Notes: generated from the letters alone by a model not told the origin. 64,000 bases of DNA from Dactylosporangium sp. AC04546 (GCF_022095675.1 NZ_JAHYSG010000033.1:1-64000); one strand, 5' to 3'; positions 46,444 to 56,138 are shown, counted from the stretch's first letter. Program-made: numbers and translations.

Positions 46444-47922
46444 ATGCTGAACGCGATCCTCGAATCGTCCGGGGACGAACCGGCACCCGCCCCTGCCTTC
46501 CTGGCTGGGGAGTGGCGCACGGACGGCCGGCAGGCCGATCGGATCGGTCCACACGTACGGCGGGCGGTCAGCCGGGCCCCCGTCGCCGACGACAAGATCG
46601 TCCACGGTGCGGTTCGATACGCCCACGCCGGGGCCCGAGAGGTGGCGGCGCTCGCCCCGGCCGCCCGCGCCGCGGTCCTCGAGCGCGCCGCCGGGCTCGC
46701 GACGCGCCACCGCGACGCGATCGCCCGGCTCATCGCCCTGGAGCTCGGCAAACCGGTCAAGGACGGCCGCGGCGAGCTCGACCGGGTCGCCGACACCTTC
46801 GCCGTCTGTGCCGCCGAGACCCGCCGTATCGGCGGCGACCTGCTGCCGGTCGCCGGCTGGGCGCGGGGCGTCGGCAACACCGCGCTCACCTACCGCGCGC
46901 CGGCCGGCGTCGCGCTCGCCATCACGCCGTTCAACGCCCCGGCGAACCTGCTCGCGCACAAGCTCGGGGCCTCGTTCGCCGCGGGCAACACGACGATCGT
47001 GAAGGCGCCGCCGCAGGCCCCCGCCGTCTCCGCCGCGGTCGTCGCCCTCCTGCTGGAGGCCGGCGCCCCGCTCGAGGCGGTGCAGCTGCTGCACGGCGGC
47101 GGCGACGTCGGGGCCGCGCTGTGCGCCGCGCCCGAGATCAGCGTCATCAGCTTCACCGGCAGCGCCGAGACGGGCGCCGCGGTCGCCCGGGCGGCCGGCG
47201 CCAAGCGGCTCGTCCTGGAGCTCGGCGGCAACGCGGCGACGATCGTCTGCGAGGACGCGGACGTGGCGCAGGCGGCGTCCGTCTGCGCGCGCACCGGCTA
47301 CACCAACTCGGGGCAGAGCTGCATCTCGGTGCAGCGGGTGTACGTCCACCGCTCCCGCTTCGACGAGTTCGTCACGGCGTTCGGCAAGGAGGTCGCCGCG
47401 CTGCGGGTCGGCGACCCGCTCGACCCGGCCACCGACGTCGGCTCGATGGTCGACGACGAGGCCGCCGAGCGGGTCGTCGCGTGGAGCGCCGAGGCCGCCG
47501 CCGGCGGCGCCCGGATCGTGCTCGGCGGCACCCGCGACGGCGCCACGGTCGCCCCGACGATCGTCGTCGACCCGCCCGCCGACGCGTCCGTGGTGACCCG
47601 CGAGGTGTTCGGCGCGCTCGTCGCGGTGCTGCCCTACGACGACTTCGACGCCGTGCTGGCCGCCTGCAACCGCAGCCGCTACGGCCTGCAGGCGGGGCTG
47701 TTCACCCACGACATCGGCCGAATCGTCACCGCCTGGCGGGAGCTGGAGGTCGGCGGGCTCGTCGTCAACGGCTCGTCGAACTTCCGGCTCGACCACGTGC
47801 CGTTCGGCGGGGTCAAGGACTCCGGCTTCGGCCGCGAGTCGCCTGCCTGCATGATCGAGGACTACACCGTCGTGAAGACCCTGCTGCTGCGCGGCCTGTC
47901 GATCTGGGGCACCCGCACGTGA
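46444..47922 (+). CDS. Aldehyde dehydrogenase family protein
   Basis: A 492-residue NAD(P)+-dependent aldehyde dehydrogenase. It shows ALTYRAPAGVALAITPFNAP, the cofactor region VISFTGSAETGAAVARAAG, the general-base Glu in LVLELGGNAATIV, the nucleophilic Cys in NSGQSCISVQRVYV, and FGGVKDSGFGRESP near the end. The subgroup resembles lactaldehyde/glyceraldehyde-type enzymes; the substrate is unknown. GGGAGAG precedes ATG 46444. It is the first gene of a run of overlapping genes through 50650. Confidence 0.88.
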   Translation: MLNAILESSGDEPAPAPAFLAGEWRTDGRQADRIGPHVRRAVSRAPVADDKIVHGAVRYAHAGAREVAALAPAARAAVLERAAGLATRHRDAIARLIALELGKPVKDGRGELDRVADTFAVCAAETRRIGGDLLPVAGWARGVGNTALTYRAPAGVALAITPFNAPANLLAHKLGASFAAGNTTIVKAPPQAPAVSAAVVALLLEAGAPLEAVQLLHGGGDVGAALCAAPEISVISFTGSAETGAAVARAAGAKRLVLELGGNAATIVCEDADVAQAASVCARTGYTNSGQSCISVQRVYVHRSRFDEFVTAFGKEVAALRVGDPLDPATDVGSMVDDEAAERVVAWSAEAAAGGARIVLGGTRDGATVAPTIVVDPPADASVVTREVFGALVAVLPYDDFDAVLAACNRSRYGLQAGLFTHDIGRIVTAWRELEVGGLVVNGSSNFRLDHVPFGGVKDSGFGRESPACMIEDYTVVKTLLLRGLSIWGTRT

Positions 47923-48908
47923 GGGCCGCCGTCCTCACCGGGCCCGGCGCCGTCGAGGTCGCCGGCGACTGGCCCGAGCCCGAGTGCGGGCCCGACGACG
48001 TCGTGGTCGCCGTCCGCGCCGTCGGCGTGTGCGGATCCGACCTCGCCGTCGTCGACGGCAAGCGCGCCGTACCGTCCCTGCCCTGGGCGCTGGGCCACGA
48101 AGCGATCGGCGACATCATCCGGGTCGGCGGCAACGTGCCGGCCGGGCGGCTCGGCGAACGCGTCGCCGTCGAACCCAACTTTCCCTGCCTGCACTGCGCC
48201 GCCTGCACGTCCGGGCGCACCGCGGTCTGTCCGGACCGGCGCATCCTCGGCATCAACGAGCCCGGCGCCCTGCGCGAGCGGGTCACCGTGCCGGCCCGGT
48301 TCGCCTGGACCGCCCCGGTCGGCCTCGCCGACGAGGACCTCGTCTGCGTCGAGCCGCTCGCCGTCGCCCTCGCCGCGCTGACCCGGGCCGGGCTGGCCGC
48401 CGGGGAGCGCTGCCTCGTCGTCGGCGCCGGCGCGCAGGGCCTGCTCGTCTGCCTGGCTGCCCAGGCGCTCGGCGCTCGGCCCTTCGTCGTCGACCCGCAC
48501 GAGGGCCGCCTCGCCACCGCCGCCGAGCTCGGCGCCGCCGCCATGCCGGCCGGCCCGGACGTCAGCATGGACTTCCCGGTGGTGTTCGAGACCTCCGGTG
48601 TGCCGGTCGCGCTGGAGACCGCGGTCGAGCGGTGCGCGCCCGACGGCCGCATCGTGCTCATCGGACAGAGCGCCGTCCCGGCCCGGCTCTCCACGTTCAC
48701 CGTCGTGCAGCGGCGCATCACCCTGCGCGGCTGCCTCATCTACGACCACCCGGCCGACTTCGCCGCCGCCGTCGCGCGGGCCGCCGAGCTGCGCCCCGGG
48801 CGCATCCTGCGGGGCCGGTTCCCGCTGGAGCGGGCCGGCGACGCGTTCGCGCAGGCCCGCAAGCTCCCGGGCAAGACCTGGATCACGTTGGAGGAACCGT
48901 CGCGATGA
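47919..48908 (+). CDS. Zinc-dependent alcohol dehydrogenase (MDR family)
   Basis: A 329-residue medium-chain dehydrogenase. Catalytic zinc residues lie in VGVCGSDLAVVDG and LGHEAIGDI; the structural zinc site is the four-Cys FPCLHCAACTSGRTAVC; the NAD motif is LVVGAGAQGLLVCLAA. The sorbitol/threonine dehydrogenase-like subgroup fits. The GTG overlaps the aldehyde dehydrogenase stop (GTGA). It presumably makes the aldehyde or oxo acid used by its neighbours (inference). Confidence 0.87.
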   Translation: MRAAVLTGPGAVEVAGDWPEPECGPDDVVVAVRAVGVCGSDLAVVDGKRAVPSLPWALGHEAIGDIIRVGGNVPAGRLGERVAVEPNFPCLHCAACTSGRTAVCPDRRILGINEPGALRERVTVPARFAWTAPVGLADEDLVCVEPLAVALAALTRAGLAAGERCLVVGAGAQGLLVCLAAQALGARPFVVDPHEGRLATAAELGAAAMPAGPDVSMDFPVVFETSGVPVALETAVERCAPDGRIVLIGQSAVPARLSTFTVVQRRITLRGCLIYDHPADFAAAVARAAELRPGRILRGRFPLERAGDAFAQARKLPGKTWITLEEPSR

Positions 48909-50650
48909 GTGACACGAAGACCGCGGCCGAGGCTCTTGTCGAGCAGCTGGAGGCGTACGGGGTCGAGTACATCTTCGGCACCTGCGGGCACACGAACATC
49001 GCGCTGCTCGACGCGATCGGCCGCAGCTCCATCGAGTTCGTCATCGCCCGGCACGAGCAGGCCGCCGCGCACGCCGCCGACGGCTACGCCCGCGCCTCCG
49101 GCAAGGTCGGCGTCCTGCTGGTCCACGTCGGGCCCGGCATGATGAACGCGGTCACCGGCGTCGCCACGGCCGCGCTCGACTCGGTGCCGCTGGTCACCAT
49201 CGCCGGCGACGTGCCGTCGTACATGTACGGCCGCCACCCCCACCAGGAGGTCAACCTCCACGCCGACGCCGACCAGACCGCCATCTACCGGCCGTTCGTG
49301 AAGCGGGCCTGGCACGTGCACCGCGTCGAGGACCTGCCCCGCTTCACCGAGCGGGCGTTCTGGACCGCGACCGCCGGCCGGCCCGGCACCGTGCTGCTCG
49401 ACGTGCCGATGGACCTCTTCTCCCGTCCGCTGCCGGACGCTCGGGCCACCGCCTTCCCGCTGCCGGCGGCCACCACCGCGCCGGCGCTGACCGCCGCCGA
49501 CGCCGAGCGGGCCGCCGAGCTGCTCATCGGGGCCGAGCGGCCGCTGGTGTACCTCGGCGGCGGCCTCGGCCCCGGCGACGGGCGCAAGGCGCTGCTGGCG
49601 CTCGTCGAGCACCTCGACATCCCGGTCGCGCACTCGCTGATGGCCAAGGGCGCGCTGCCCGACCAGCACCCCCTCGTCATGGGCATGACCGGGTTCTGGG
49701 GCCTCGAGGTCACCAACACCTACGCCCTCGAGGCCGACGTCGTCCTCGCGATCGGCACCCGGTTCGCCGAGACCGACGCCAGCTCCTGGAACCCCGCCTA
49801 CACCTGGCGGGTGCCGCCGACCCGGCTGATCCAGATCGACATCGACCCGGCCGAGATCGGCCGCAACTACCCGGTCGAGCTCGGCATCGTCGCCGACGCC
49901 ACGCACGCCGTGCGCGCCGTCGACGAGGCCGTGCGCCGGGCCGCCCCGCAGGCGGTCCGCCGCCCGGCGCTGCGCGAGCAGATCCGGGCCGCCCGCACCG
50001 CGCTGTTCGAGGGCAGCATCGAACGCGGCCGCAGCGAGCAGTTCCCGCTGCGGCCCGAGCGGATCCTGCTCGACGTACGCGAGACCCTGCCGCCCGACAC
50101 GATCCTGGTCACCGACGTCGGCTGGAACAAGAACGGCGTCGCGCAGTGCTACCCGCTGCCGCCCGAGGGCCGGTTCATCACCCCCGGCGGCGCCTCCACG
50201 ATGGGCTTCGGCCCGGCCGCCGCCCTCGGCGTCCAGCTGGCACTGCCCGAGCGGGTCGTCGTCGCCCTCGTCGGCGACGGCGGCATGAGCGCGCAGCTGC
50301 CGGCCGTGCCGATGGCCGTCGAACGCGGCCTGCCGGTGCTGTTCGTGGTGATGAACAACCGCGCCCACGGCACCATCGCCGACCTCCAGGCCGCCAACTA
50401 CGGCCGCGAGTACGGCTGCACCTTCACCGACCCCGACGGCCGCCCCTACAGCCCCGACTTCGCCGCCTTCGGCCGGGCCTGCGGCGCCGACGGGTACCTC
50501 ATCGAGCGCGTCGAGGACCTGCGCGACGCGCTCCTGACCGCCCACCGTCGCCGCCGCCCGGCCGTGCTGGACGTCGCGATGGTCAACGAGCCCGTGCCGA
50601 CCCCTGGGCACTGGAACATCAAGGACATCTACCACGGTGTCTTCGAGTAA
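48905..50650 (+). CDS. Thiamine-diphosphate-dependent enzyme (acetolactate synthase / decarboxylase-like)
   Basis: A 581-residue ThDP enzyme with three domains in the usual order: Pyr (YGVEYIFGTCGHTNIALLD, catalytic Glu in ARHEQAAAHAADGYARASG), central (PLVYLGGGLGPGD) and PP with the ThDP/Mg motif VGDGGMSAQLPAVPMAVERG, ending VVMNNRAHGT. It could decarboxylate a 2-oxo acid or carboligate. The context of alcohol and aldehyde dehydrogenases favours a 2-oxo-acid decarboxylase (inference). ATG overlaps the preceding stop (ATGA). Confidence 0.85.
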   Translation: MSDTKTAAEALVEQLEAYGVEYIFGTCGHTNIALLDAIGRSSIEFVIARHEQAAAHAADGYARASGKVGVLLVHVGPGMMNAVTGVATAALDSVPLVTIAGDVPSYMYGRHPHQEVNLHADADQTAIYRPFVKRAWHVHRVEDLPRFTERAFWTATAGRPGTVLLDVPMDLFSRPLPDARATAFPLPAATTAPALTAADAERAAELLIGAERPLVYLGGGLGPGDGRKALLALVEHLDIPVAHSLMAKGALPDQHPLVMGMTGFWGLEVTNTYALEADVVLAIGTRFAETDASSWNPAYTWRVPPTRLIQIDIDPAEIGRNYPVELGIVADATHAVRAVDEAVRRAAPQAVRRPALREQIRAARTALFEGSIERGRSEQFPLRPERILLDVRETLPPDTILVTDVGWNKNGVAQCYPLPPEGRFITPGGASTMGFGPAAALGVQLALPERVVVALVGDGGMSAQLPAVPMAVERGLPVLFVVMNNRAHGTIADLQAANYGREYGCTFTDPDGRPYSPDFAAFGRACGADGYLIERVEDLRDALLTAHRRRRPAVLDVAMVNEPVPTPGHWNIKDIYHGVFE

Positions 50651-50700
50651 TCCGCACCCCAATCGACAGCCCTCCGACAACACCCCGAGGTGATGCGCTC

Positions 50701-51846
50701 ATGTCCGCACTTCGCTTCAGACTCATGGCCGGCGCCGCCCTGCTGGCCCTTTCGCTCACCGCCTGCAGCGCGCCCGGTGAGAACAAGACCGAGACCAAGA
50801 GCGACTCCGGCCCGATCAAGCTCGCCCTCGTCGACGCCCAGAGCGGCCAGCTCAGCTCGCTCGGAGCGTGGGAGCTCAAGGGCGCGAAGCTCGCCGTCGA
50901 GGAGTGGAACAAGGCCGGCGGCATCAACGGCCGGCAGATCCAACTCGACGTCTTCGACGACCAGGGCGACCCGACCGTCGGCACCAACCTGGCCCGCAAG
51001 ATCGCCAGCGAGGGGTACATCGCGATGATCGGCACCGCCGAGAGCGCGGTCACCATCGCGATGGCGCCGATCCTGCAGCAGGCGCAGATCCCGAACATCA
51101 CGTCGGGCCAGTCCACCGGCCTGGTCGGGGTCAAGAGCCCGTTCCTGTTCCTCAACGGCCCGACGAGCACCACCTACGACGAGACGCTCGCCAAGTACAT
51201 CGTCGACACCAAGGGCATCAAGTCGATCGCGATGATCACCAACAACGGTTCGTACGGCAAGGGCGAGCACGACGCGTTCCTCAAGGCCCTGTCGAGCCGC
51301 GGCGTCACCCCCGTCGCAGACCAGGTCGTCACCAACGACCAGAAGGACTTCAGCGCCGCGCTCACCACGATCCGCCAGAAGTCGCCGCAGCTGATCTTCC
51401 TCGGCGCCGAGGAGGTCCAGTCCGGCCTCATCGTCAAGCAGGCCCGCGACCTCGGCATCACCGTGCCGTTCGCCGGTGCCGCGCCGCAGGGCACGCCGGT
51501 GTACCTCGACACCGCCGGCGCCGCCAAGGCCGAGGGCACGATCGTCAGCTCGCCGTACCTCAGCAACGAGGTCAGCGAGGCCGCGAAGAAGTTCGCCGCC
51601 GCCTACAAGGCCGCCTACAACGAGGAGGCCGAGCTGCACGGCGCCAAGGCCTACGACGGCACCCAGATCGTGCTCACCGCCCTGAAGACCAGCAACGTCG
51701 CGACCGGCAAGGCGCTCGCCGACGCGATCCGGGCCACCAAGTACAAAGGCCTGCTCGGCGACTTCGCCTACGACGAGACCGGTGTCGGTATCTTCGCCAC
51801 TTCCATCGGCATCATCACCAACGGCAAGCTGCAGGCCGCCGGCTGA
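50701..51846 (+). CDS. LIV-type ABC transporter substrate-binding lipoprotein
   Basis: A 381-residue lipoprotein (LLALSLTAC lipobox) of the branched-chain amino acid type-1 binding family. Blocks: PIKLALVDAQSGQLSSLGAW, GGINGRQIQLDVFDDQGDP, IGTAESAVTIAMAPIL, QIPNITSGQST, DFSAALTTIRQKSPQLIFLG. LIV systems often carry aromatic or short organic acids instead of amino acids, which fits the catabolic genes upstream. GAGG at 50692 region precedes ATG 50701. It is 50 bp after the ThDP gene. Confidence 0.87.
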   Translation: MSALRFRLMAGAALLALSLTACSAPGENKTETKSDSGPIKLALVDAQSGQLSSLGAWELKGAKLAVEEWNKAGGINGRQIQLDVFDDQGDPTVGTNLARKIASEGYIAMIGTAESAVTIAMAPILQQAQIPNITSGQSTGLVGVKSPFLFLNGPTSTTYDETLAKYIVDTKGIKSIAMITNNGSYGKGEHDAFLKALSSRGVTPVADQVVTNDQKDFSAALTTIRQKSPQLIFLGAEEVQSGLIVKQARDLGITVPFAGAAPQGTPVYLDTAGAAKAEGTIVSSPYLSNEVSEAAKKFAAAYKAAYNEEAELHGAKAYDGTQIVLTALKTSNVATGKALADAIRATKYKGLLGDFAYDETGVGIFATSIGIITNGKLQAAG

Positions 51847-51914
51847 GCCTGCCCAACCCCACCGGGGCGTCGCCGTCGTCGGCGGTGACGCCCCGCTCCG
51901 GCATCGGGAGAGCC

Positions 51915-52784
51915 ATGCAAGTCACGTTGCAAACCTTGATCGGCGGACTGAGCCTCGGTGCCGTCTACGCCCTCGTCGCCATGGGATTCTCCCTCGTCTA
52001 CCGCACGATGGGCCTGGTCAACTTCGCGCACGGCAACGTCGTGACGCTCGGCGCGTACGTCGCCTCCACCTTCTACATGTCCGTCAAGCTGCCGTTCGCG
52101 CTCGCCATGGTCGTGGCCATCGTGGTGACCGGGCTGGTCGGCTTCGTCATCGAGTTCGTCCTGCGGCCCTTGGAGAACAAAGACTTCGACCTGATGCTGA
52201 TCGGCACGATCGGCTTCGGCATCGTGCTCGACGCGCTCGCGATCATCATCTGGGGCGCCACCGGCCGGGCCGTCCCGTCACCGGTGCCGGCGGCGCCGAT
52301 CGACCTGTTCGGCCTGCGCATCCGCACCTACGACCTGCTCGTGCTCGCCATCGCGGCGGCGGCCATGGTACTGCTGATGCTGTTCCTGTCGCGCACCAAG
52401 CGCGGCACCGCGATGCAGGCGGTCGCGATGGACCACGAGGCCGCCACCGCGGTCGGCATCCACGTCGGGCGCAGCAACTCGATCGCGTTCGTCATCGGCG
52501 CCGGCCTCGCCGCCCTGGCCGGCGGGCTGGTCGGCCCGCTGCTCTACGTGAGCCCGACGATGGGCGGCGCGCTGGGTATCAAGGGCTTCGCGGGGGCGAT
52601 CCTCGGCGGCTTCGGCAACATCCCCGGCGCGATCATCGGCGGCCTGGCCATCGGCGTGCTCGACGCGTTCGCCGCCGGGCACTTCCAGGGGTACAGCGAA
52701 CTCGTCACCTTCCTGATCTTCACCGTCATCATCATGGTCCGCCCCACCGGCATCTTCGGCGAAAGGACGGTCAACCGGGCATGA
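51915..52784 (+). CDS. LIV-type ABC permease LivH
   Basis: A 289-residue inner-membrane permease with about eight helices: LQTLIGGLSLGAVYALVAMG, YRTMGLVNFAHGNVVTLGAY, FVLRPLENKDFDLMLIGTIG, MQAVAMDHEAATAVGIHVGR and GIKGFAGAILGGFGNIPGAI, the last two forming the ATPase-contact loop region. GGGAGAG precedes ATG 51915. Its stop overlaps the next gene (ATGA). Confidence 0.88.
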   Translation: MQVTLQTLIGGLSLGAVYALVAMGFSLVYRTMGLVNFAHGNVVTLGAYVASTFYMSVKLPFALAMVVAIVVTGLVGFVIEFVLRPLENKDFDLMLIGTIGFGIVLDALAIIIWGATGRAVPSPVPAAPIDLFGLRIRTYDLLVLAIAAAAMVLLMLFLSRTKRGTAMQAVAMDHEAATAVGIHVGRSNSIAFVIGAGLAALAGGLVGPLLYVSPTMGGALGIKGFAGAILGGFGNIPGAIIGGLAIGVLDAFAAGHFQGYSELVTFLIFTVIIMVRPTGIFGERTVNRA

Positions 52785-54583
52785 AACGCCGTCTCGCCAT
52801 CCTGGCGGTGATCGCGGCCGCGCTGTGGATGCTGCCCTACGGCGTGGACTCCTACGCGATCCACGTCATCGACGTCACGCTCATCTTCGCGCTGCTCGCC
52901 ATCGGCCTCGGCCTGGCGATGGGCATCGCCGGGCAGGTCAACCTGGCCCAGGTCGCGTTCTTCGGCGTCGGCGCCTACACGGTGGCGATCCTGACCACCA
53001 ACGCCGGCTTCGGCTTCTGGAGCGCGGCGCTGCTCGCCCTGGTCACCACGGCCGTCACCGGGTTGTTCGTCGGTACCCCGGCGCTGCGCGTCCAGTCGCA
53101 CTACCTCGGCATCGTGACGCTGGGCCTGGCGCTCGCGTTCACCAACTGGGTCACCAACGCCGAGCTCAGCGGCGGCGCCGAGGGCATCAACGCCATCCCG
53201 GTGCCCGAGCTGCCTGGCGTGGATCTGTCCAGCGAGTACCTCTTCTACTACGTCGAGCTCGTCGTGTTCGCGATCGCGCTCGCCTTCGGGCTGTTCGTGG
53301 TGCGCACGCCGCTCGGCCGGCGGATGCGGGCCATGCGCGACGACCCGCTCGCGGCCGGCTCGGTCGGCGTCGAGGTGCCGATGGTCCGGATGACCGCGTT
53401 CCTGCTCGCCAGCGTCTACGGCGGCACCGCGGGCGTGCTGTACGCCGGGCTCGTGCGGTACGTGGCGCCCGAGACGTTCAGCATCGCCAACATGTTCCTG
53501 CTGCTGGCGATGGTGATCATCGGCGGGCGGCAGAGCCTGCTCGGCTGCGTCGCCGGCGCGGTCATGCTGTCGCTGCTGCGCGAGCTGCTCGTCGACTACC
53601 CCACCTACGCGCAGGTCGCCTACGGCAGCGTCGTCGTGCTGGTCGTCGTGTTCGCCCCGACCGGCCTGGCCGGGCTGCCGAAGCGGCTGCGGGAGCGCTT
53701 CGCCCGCGGTGGCGGCGGGGCCCGGCAGGAGCTGCGGCCGTTCGAGCCGTACCCGGCGGCCGAGGCGGCCGGGCGCGACGGCCCGCTGCTGGAGATCGTC
53801 GCGGTCGGCAAGCAGTTCAAGGGCCTGCGGGCGCTCGACGACGTGTCGCTGGCGGTGCGGGCCGGGGAGATCCGCGGCATCGTCGGGCCCAACGGCTCCG
53901 GCAAGACGACGCTGTTCAACGTCGTCACCGGGCTGTACAAGGCCACCACCGGCCGGGTCGTGTTCGACGGGCGGACCGTGACCGGCGCCAGCCCGTACCG
54001 GCTCGCCCAGGCCGGGATGGCCCGCACGTTCCAGAACCTGCGGCTGTTCCGGGCGCTCAGCGTGCGGGGGAACGTCCTGGTCGCGCTCGACCAGACCCGC
54101 ACCAGCTCGATCTGGCAGTACCTGCTGTGGCCGGTCGGCGTGTGGCGGCGCGACCGCGCCCTGCGCGGCGACGGCGACGGGCTGCTGGCCCGCTTCGGCC
54201 TGACCGACTTCGCCGACGCCCTGCCGGGGGCGCTGCCCTACGGCATCCAGCGGCGCGTCGAGATCGCCCGGGCGATGGCCCAGCGGCCGAAGCTGCTGCT
54301 GCTCGACGAGCCCGCCGCCGGTCTCAACGGCGAGGAGGTACGCCAGCTCAGCGAGATCGTGCGCTCCATCCGCGACAGCGGGGTCACCGTCGTGCTCATC
54401 GAGCACAACATGGGCCTGGTCATGTCGCTGTGCGAGCGGGTCACGGTTCTCGCCAGCGGGCGGATCATCGCCGACGGCACCCCGGCCGAGGTGGCGACCG
54501 CGCCGCAGGTCATCGAGGCGTACCTCGGCGACTCGATGTCCGACACGATCGCCGAGGTCCCGATCGAGGAGGCGAGCCGATGA
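52781..54583 (+). CDS. LivM-LivG permease-ATPase fusion
   Basis: 600 residues. Positions 1-300 form a LivM permease (LAIGLGLAMGIAGQVNLAQV, FFGVGAYTVAIL, MRAMRDDPLAAGSVGVEVPM, GGRQSLLGCVAGAVML). A charged linker with GGGGARQELRPFEPYP leads to a LivG ATPase: Walker A GPNGSGKTT, MARTFQNLRLFRALSV, LPYGIQRRVEIARAMA (signature variant PYGIQRR), Walker B LLLLDEPAAGLN and IEHNMGLVMSLC. Usually these are separate proteins, but fusions are known. ATGA overlaps on both sides. Confidence 0.9.
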   Translation: MKRRLAILAVIAAALWMLPYGVDSYAIHVIDVTLIFALLAIGLGLAMGIAGQVNLAQVAFFGVGAYTVAILTTNAGFGFWSAALLALVTTAVTGLFVGTPALRVQSHYLGIVTLGLALAFTNWVTNAELSGGAEGINAIPVPELPGVDLSSEYLFYYVELVVFAIALAFGLFVVRTPLGRRMRAMRDDPLAAGSVGVEVPMVRMTAFLLASVYGGTAGVLYAGLVRYVAPETFSIANMFLLLAMVIIGGRQSLLGCVAGAVMLSLLRELLVDYPTYAQVAYGSVVVLVVVFAPTGLAGLPKRLRERFARGGGGARQELRPFEPYPAAEAAGRDGPLLEIVAVGKQFKGLRALDDVSLAVRAGEIRGIVGPNGSGKTTLFNVVTGLYKATTGRVVFDGRTVTGASPYRLAQAGMARTFQNLRLFRALSVRGNVLVALDQTRTSSIWQYLLWPVGVWRRDRALRGDGDGLLARFGLTDFADALPGALPYGIQRRVEIARAMAQRPKLLLLDEPAAGLNGEEVRQLSEIVRSIRDSGVTVVLIEHNMGLVMSLCERVTVLASGRIIADGTPAEVATAPQVIEAYLGDSMSDTIAEVPIEEASR

Positions 54584-55296
54584 GCGCACCGGCGCTGGAG
54601 GTCGAGGACCTCACCGTCCACTACGGCGGCGTCTGCGCCGTCCGCTCCGTCAGCTTCGCCGTGCCGGCCGGCGGGTGCCTCGGCATCATCGGCGCCAACG
54701 GCGCGGGCAAGACCTCGACGCTGAAGGCGGTGCTCGGCCTCGTCCCGCGCACCGTCGGCGCGCTGCGCCTCGACGGCAACGACCTGTCCCGGGTGAAGGC
54801 CCGCGACATGGTCCGGCACGGCATCGGCTACGTGCCCGAGGGCCGGCACGTGTTCGCCGGGCTCTCGGTCGAGAAGAACCTGCTGCTGGGCGCCTACGCC
54901 CGGCCGTGGAACAGCGCGACCCGCCAGCAGCTCGACGAGGTGTTCACGCTGTTCCCGGTGCTGGGGGAGATGCGGGCCCGGCTCGCCGGCGCGCTGTCCG
55001 GCGGCCAGCAGCAGATGCTGGCGATCGGCCGCGCGCTCATGTCGCAGCCGAAGCTGCTGCTGCTCGACGAGCCGTCGATGGGCCTGTCGCCGAAGCTGGT
55101 CGAGGAGATCCTGGCCGCCCTGCAGCGGCTCAGCGCCGACGGGCTGAGCATGCTGCTGGTGGAGCAGAACGCGAAGCTGACGTTCGAGGCCACCGACCGC
55201 TGCCTGGTCGTGGAGAACGGCGCGGTGGCGATGTCGGGCTCGTCGGAGGAACTGCGCCACGACGTGCGGGTGCGGCGCGTGTACCTCGGACTGTGA
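54580..55296 (+). CDS. LIV-type ABC ATPase LivF
   Basis: 238 residues: Walker A GANGAGKTS, GIGYVPEGRHVFAGLSVEKN, signature LSGGQQQMLAIGRALMS, Walker B LLLLDEPSMGLSP and the switch region VEQNAKLTFEATDR. It pairs with the LivG half of the preceding fusion to drive import. Its start and stop overlap the neighbouring genes, giving one unbroken translational chain from livH to the EamA gene. Confidence 0.9.
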   Translation: MSAPALEVEDLTVHYGGVCAVRSVSFAVPAGGCLGIIGANGAGKTSTLKAVLGLVPRTVGALRLDGNDLSRVKARDMVRHGIGYVPEGRHVFAGLSVEKNLLLGAYARPWNSATRQQLDEVFTLFPVLGEMRARLAGALSGGQQQMLAIGRALMSQPKLLLLDEPSMGLSPKLVEEILAALQRLSADGLSMLLVEQNAKLTFEATDRCLVVENGAVAMSGSSEELRHDVRVRRVYLGL

Positions 55297-56138
55297 GGTT
55301 CGCGGGGCTGTTCGCCTGCGGGGCGCTGTTCGGCCTGTCGTACGTCCTGGTCCGCGACGTCGTGCCGGCGACCGGGCCGGTCGGGGTCACCGTCGTGCGG
55401 ACGCTCATCGGCGGTACCGCGCTGCTGCTCGCGGCGCGGGCCGCCGGTCAGCGCCCGCAGTGGCGGCGCTGGCGGGCCTACCTGGTGCTCGGCGCCCTGT
55501 CGGCGGCCGTGCCGTTCAGCCTGATCTCGCTGTCGATGCTCAGCCTCAACGCCGGCACGGCGGCGGTGCTCAACGCGTCGTCGCCGCTGTTCGCGCTCGG
55601 CTTCGCCCGCCGCCGCCCCACAGCGGGCCAGCTGGCGGGCCTGGCGCTGGCGATCTCCGGCGTCGCGGTGGCGATGGCCAGCCGCGGCCTGCACCTCGGC
55701 GACGGCGGCGTGGTCGGCGTGCTGGCCGGCCTGGCCGGTGCGGCGGTGTTCGCCTACGGCGGGTTCTTCGCGGCCCGGCACTTCCCCGACGAGGCGCCGG
55801 CCGCGCTCGCCGCGGGCCAGCAGCTGGCCGCGTGCCTCCTGCTGGCCCCAGCGCTGCTGGTGCTGCCGGTCCGCGCCGAGCCGACCGGCGGCCTGGTGCT
55901 GCGCCTGGCGGTGCTCGGCCTGGCCGGCAGTGCCCTCGCGTACCTGCTGTTCTACCGCCTGGTGGCGACCGAGGGCCCGGCCCGCGCGGCGAACGTGAAC
56001 CTGCTGGTGCCGCTGTTCGGCGTGCTGTGGGGCTGGGTGCTGCTGGCCGAGCCGGTCCCGCCGCTCAGCGTGGCCGGGATGGCGGCGACGGTCGCCGGGC
56101 TGTTCCTGGTGCTGCGGGCGCCCGCTCAGCGCGTGTAG
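55293..56138 (+). CDS. EamA/DMT-family transporter
   Basis: 281 residues with ten predicted helices in two EamA repeats (FACGALFGLSYVLVRDVVPA and VFAYGGFFAARHFPDEAPAA; YRLVATEGPARAANVNLLVP and VLLAEPVPPLSVAGMAATVA). DMT proteins usually export metabolites. The GTG overlaps livF (GTGA), so it belongs to the IclR-linked operon and may export a pathway intermediate (inference). Confidence 0.85.
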   Translation: MRFAGLFACGALFGLSYVLVRDVVPATGPVGVTVVRTLIGGTALLLAARAAGQRPQWRRWRAYLVLGALSAAVPFSLISLSMLSLNAGTAAVLNASSPLFALGFARRRPTAGQLAGLALAISGVAVAMASRGLHLGDGGVVGVLAGLAGAAVFAYGGFFAARHFPDEAPAALAAGQQLAACLLLAPALLVLPVRAEPTGGLVLRLAVLGLAGSALAYLLFYRLVATEGPARAANVNLLVPLFGVLWGWVLLAEPVPPLSVAGMAATVAGLFLVLRAPAQRV

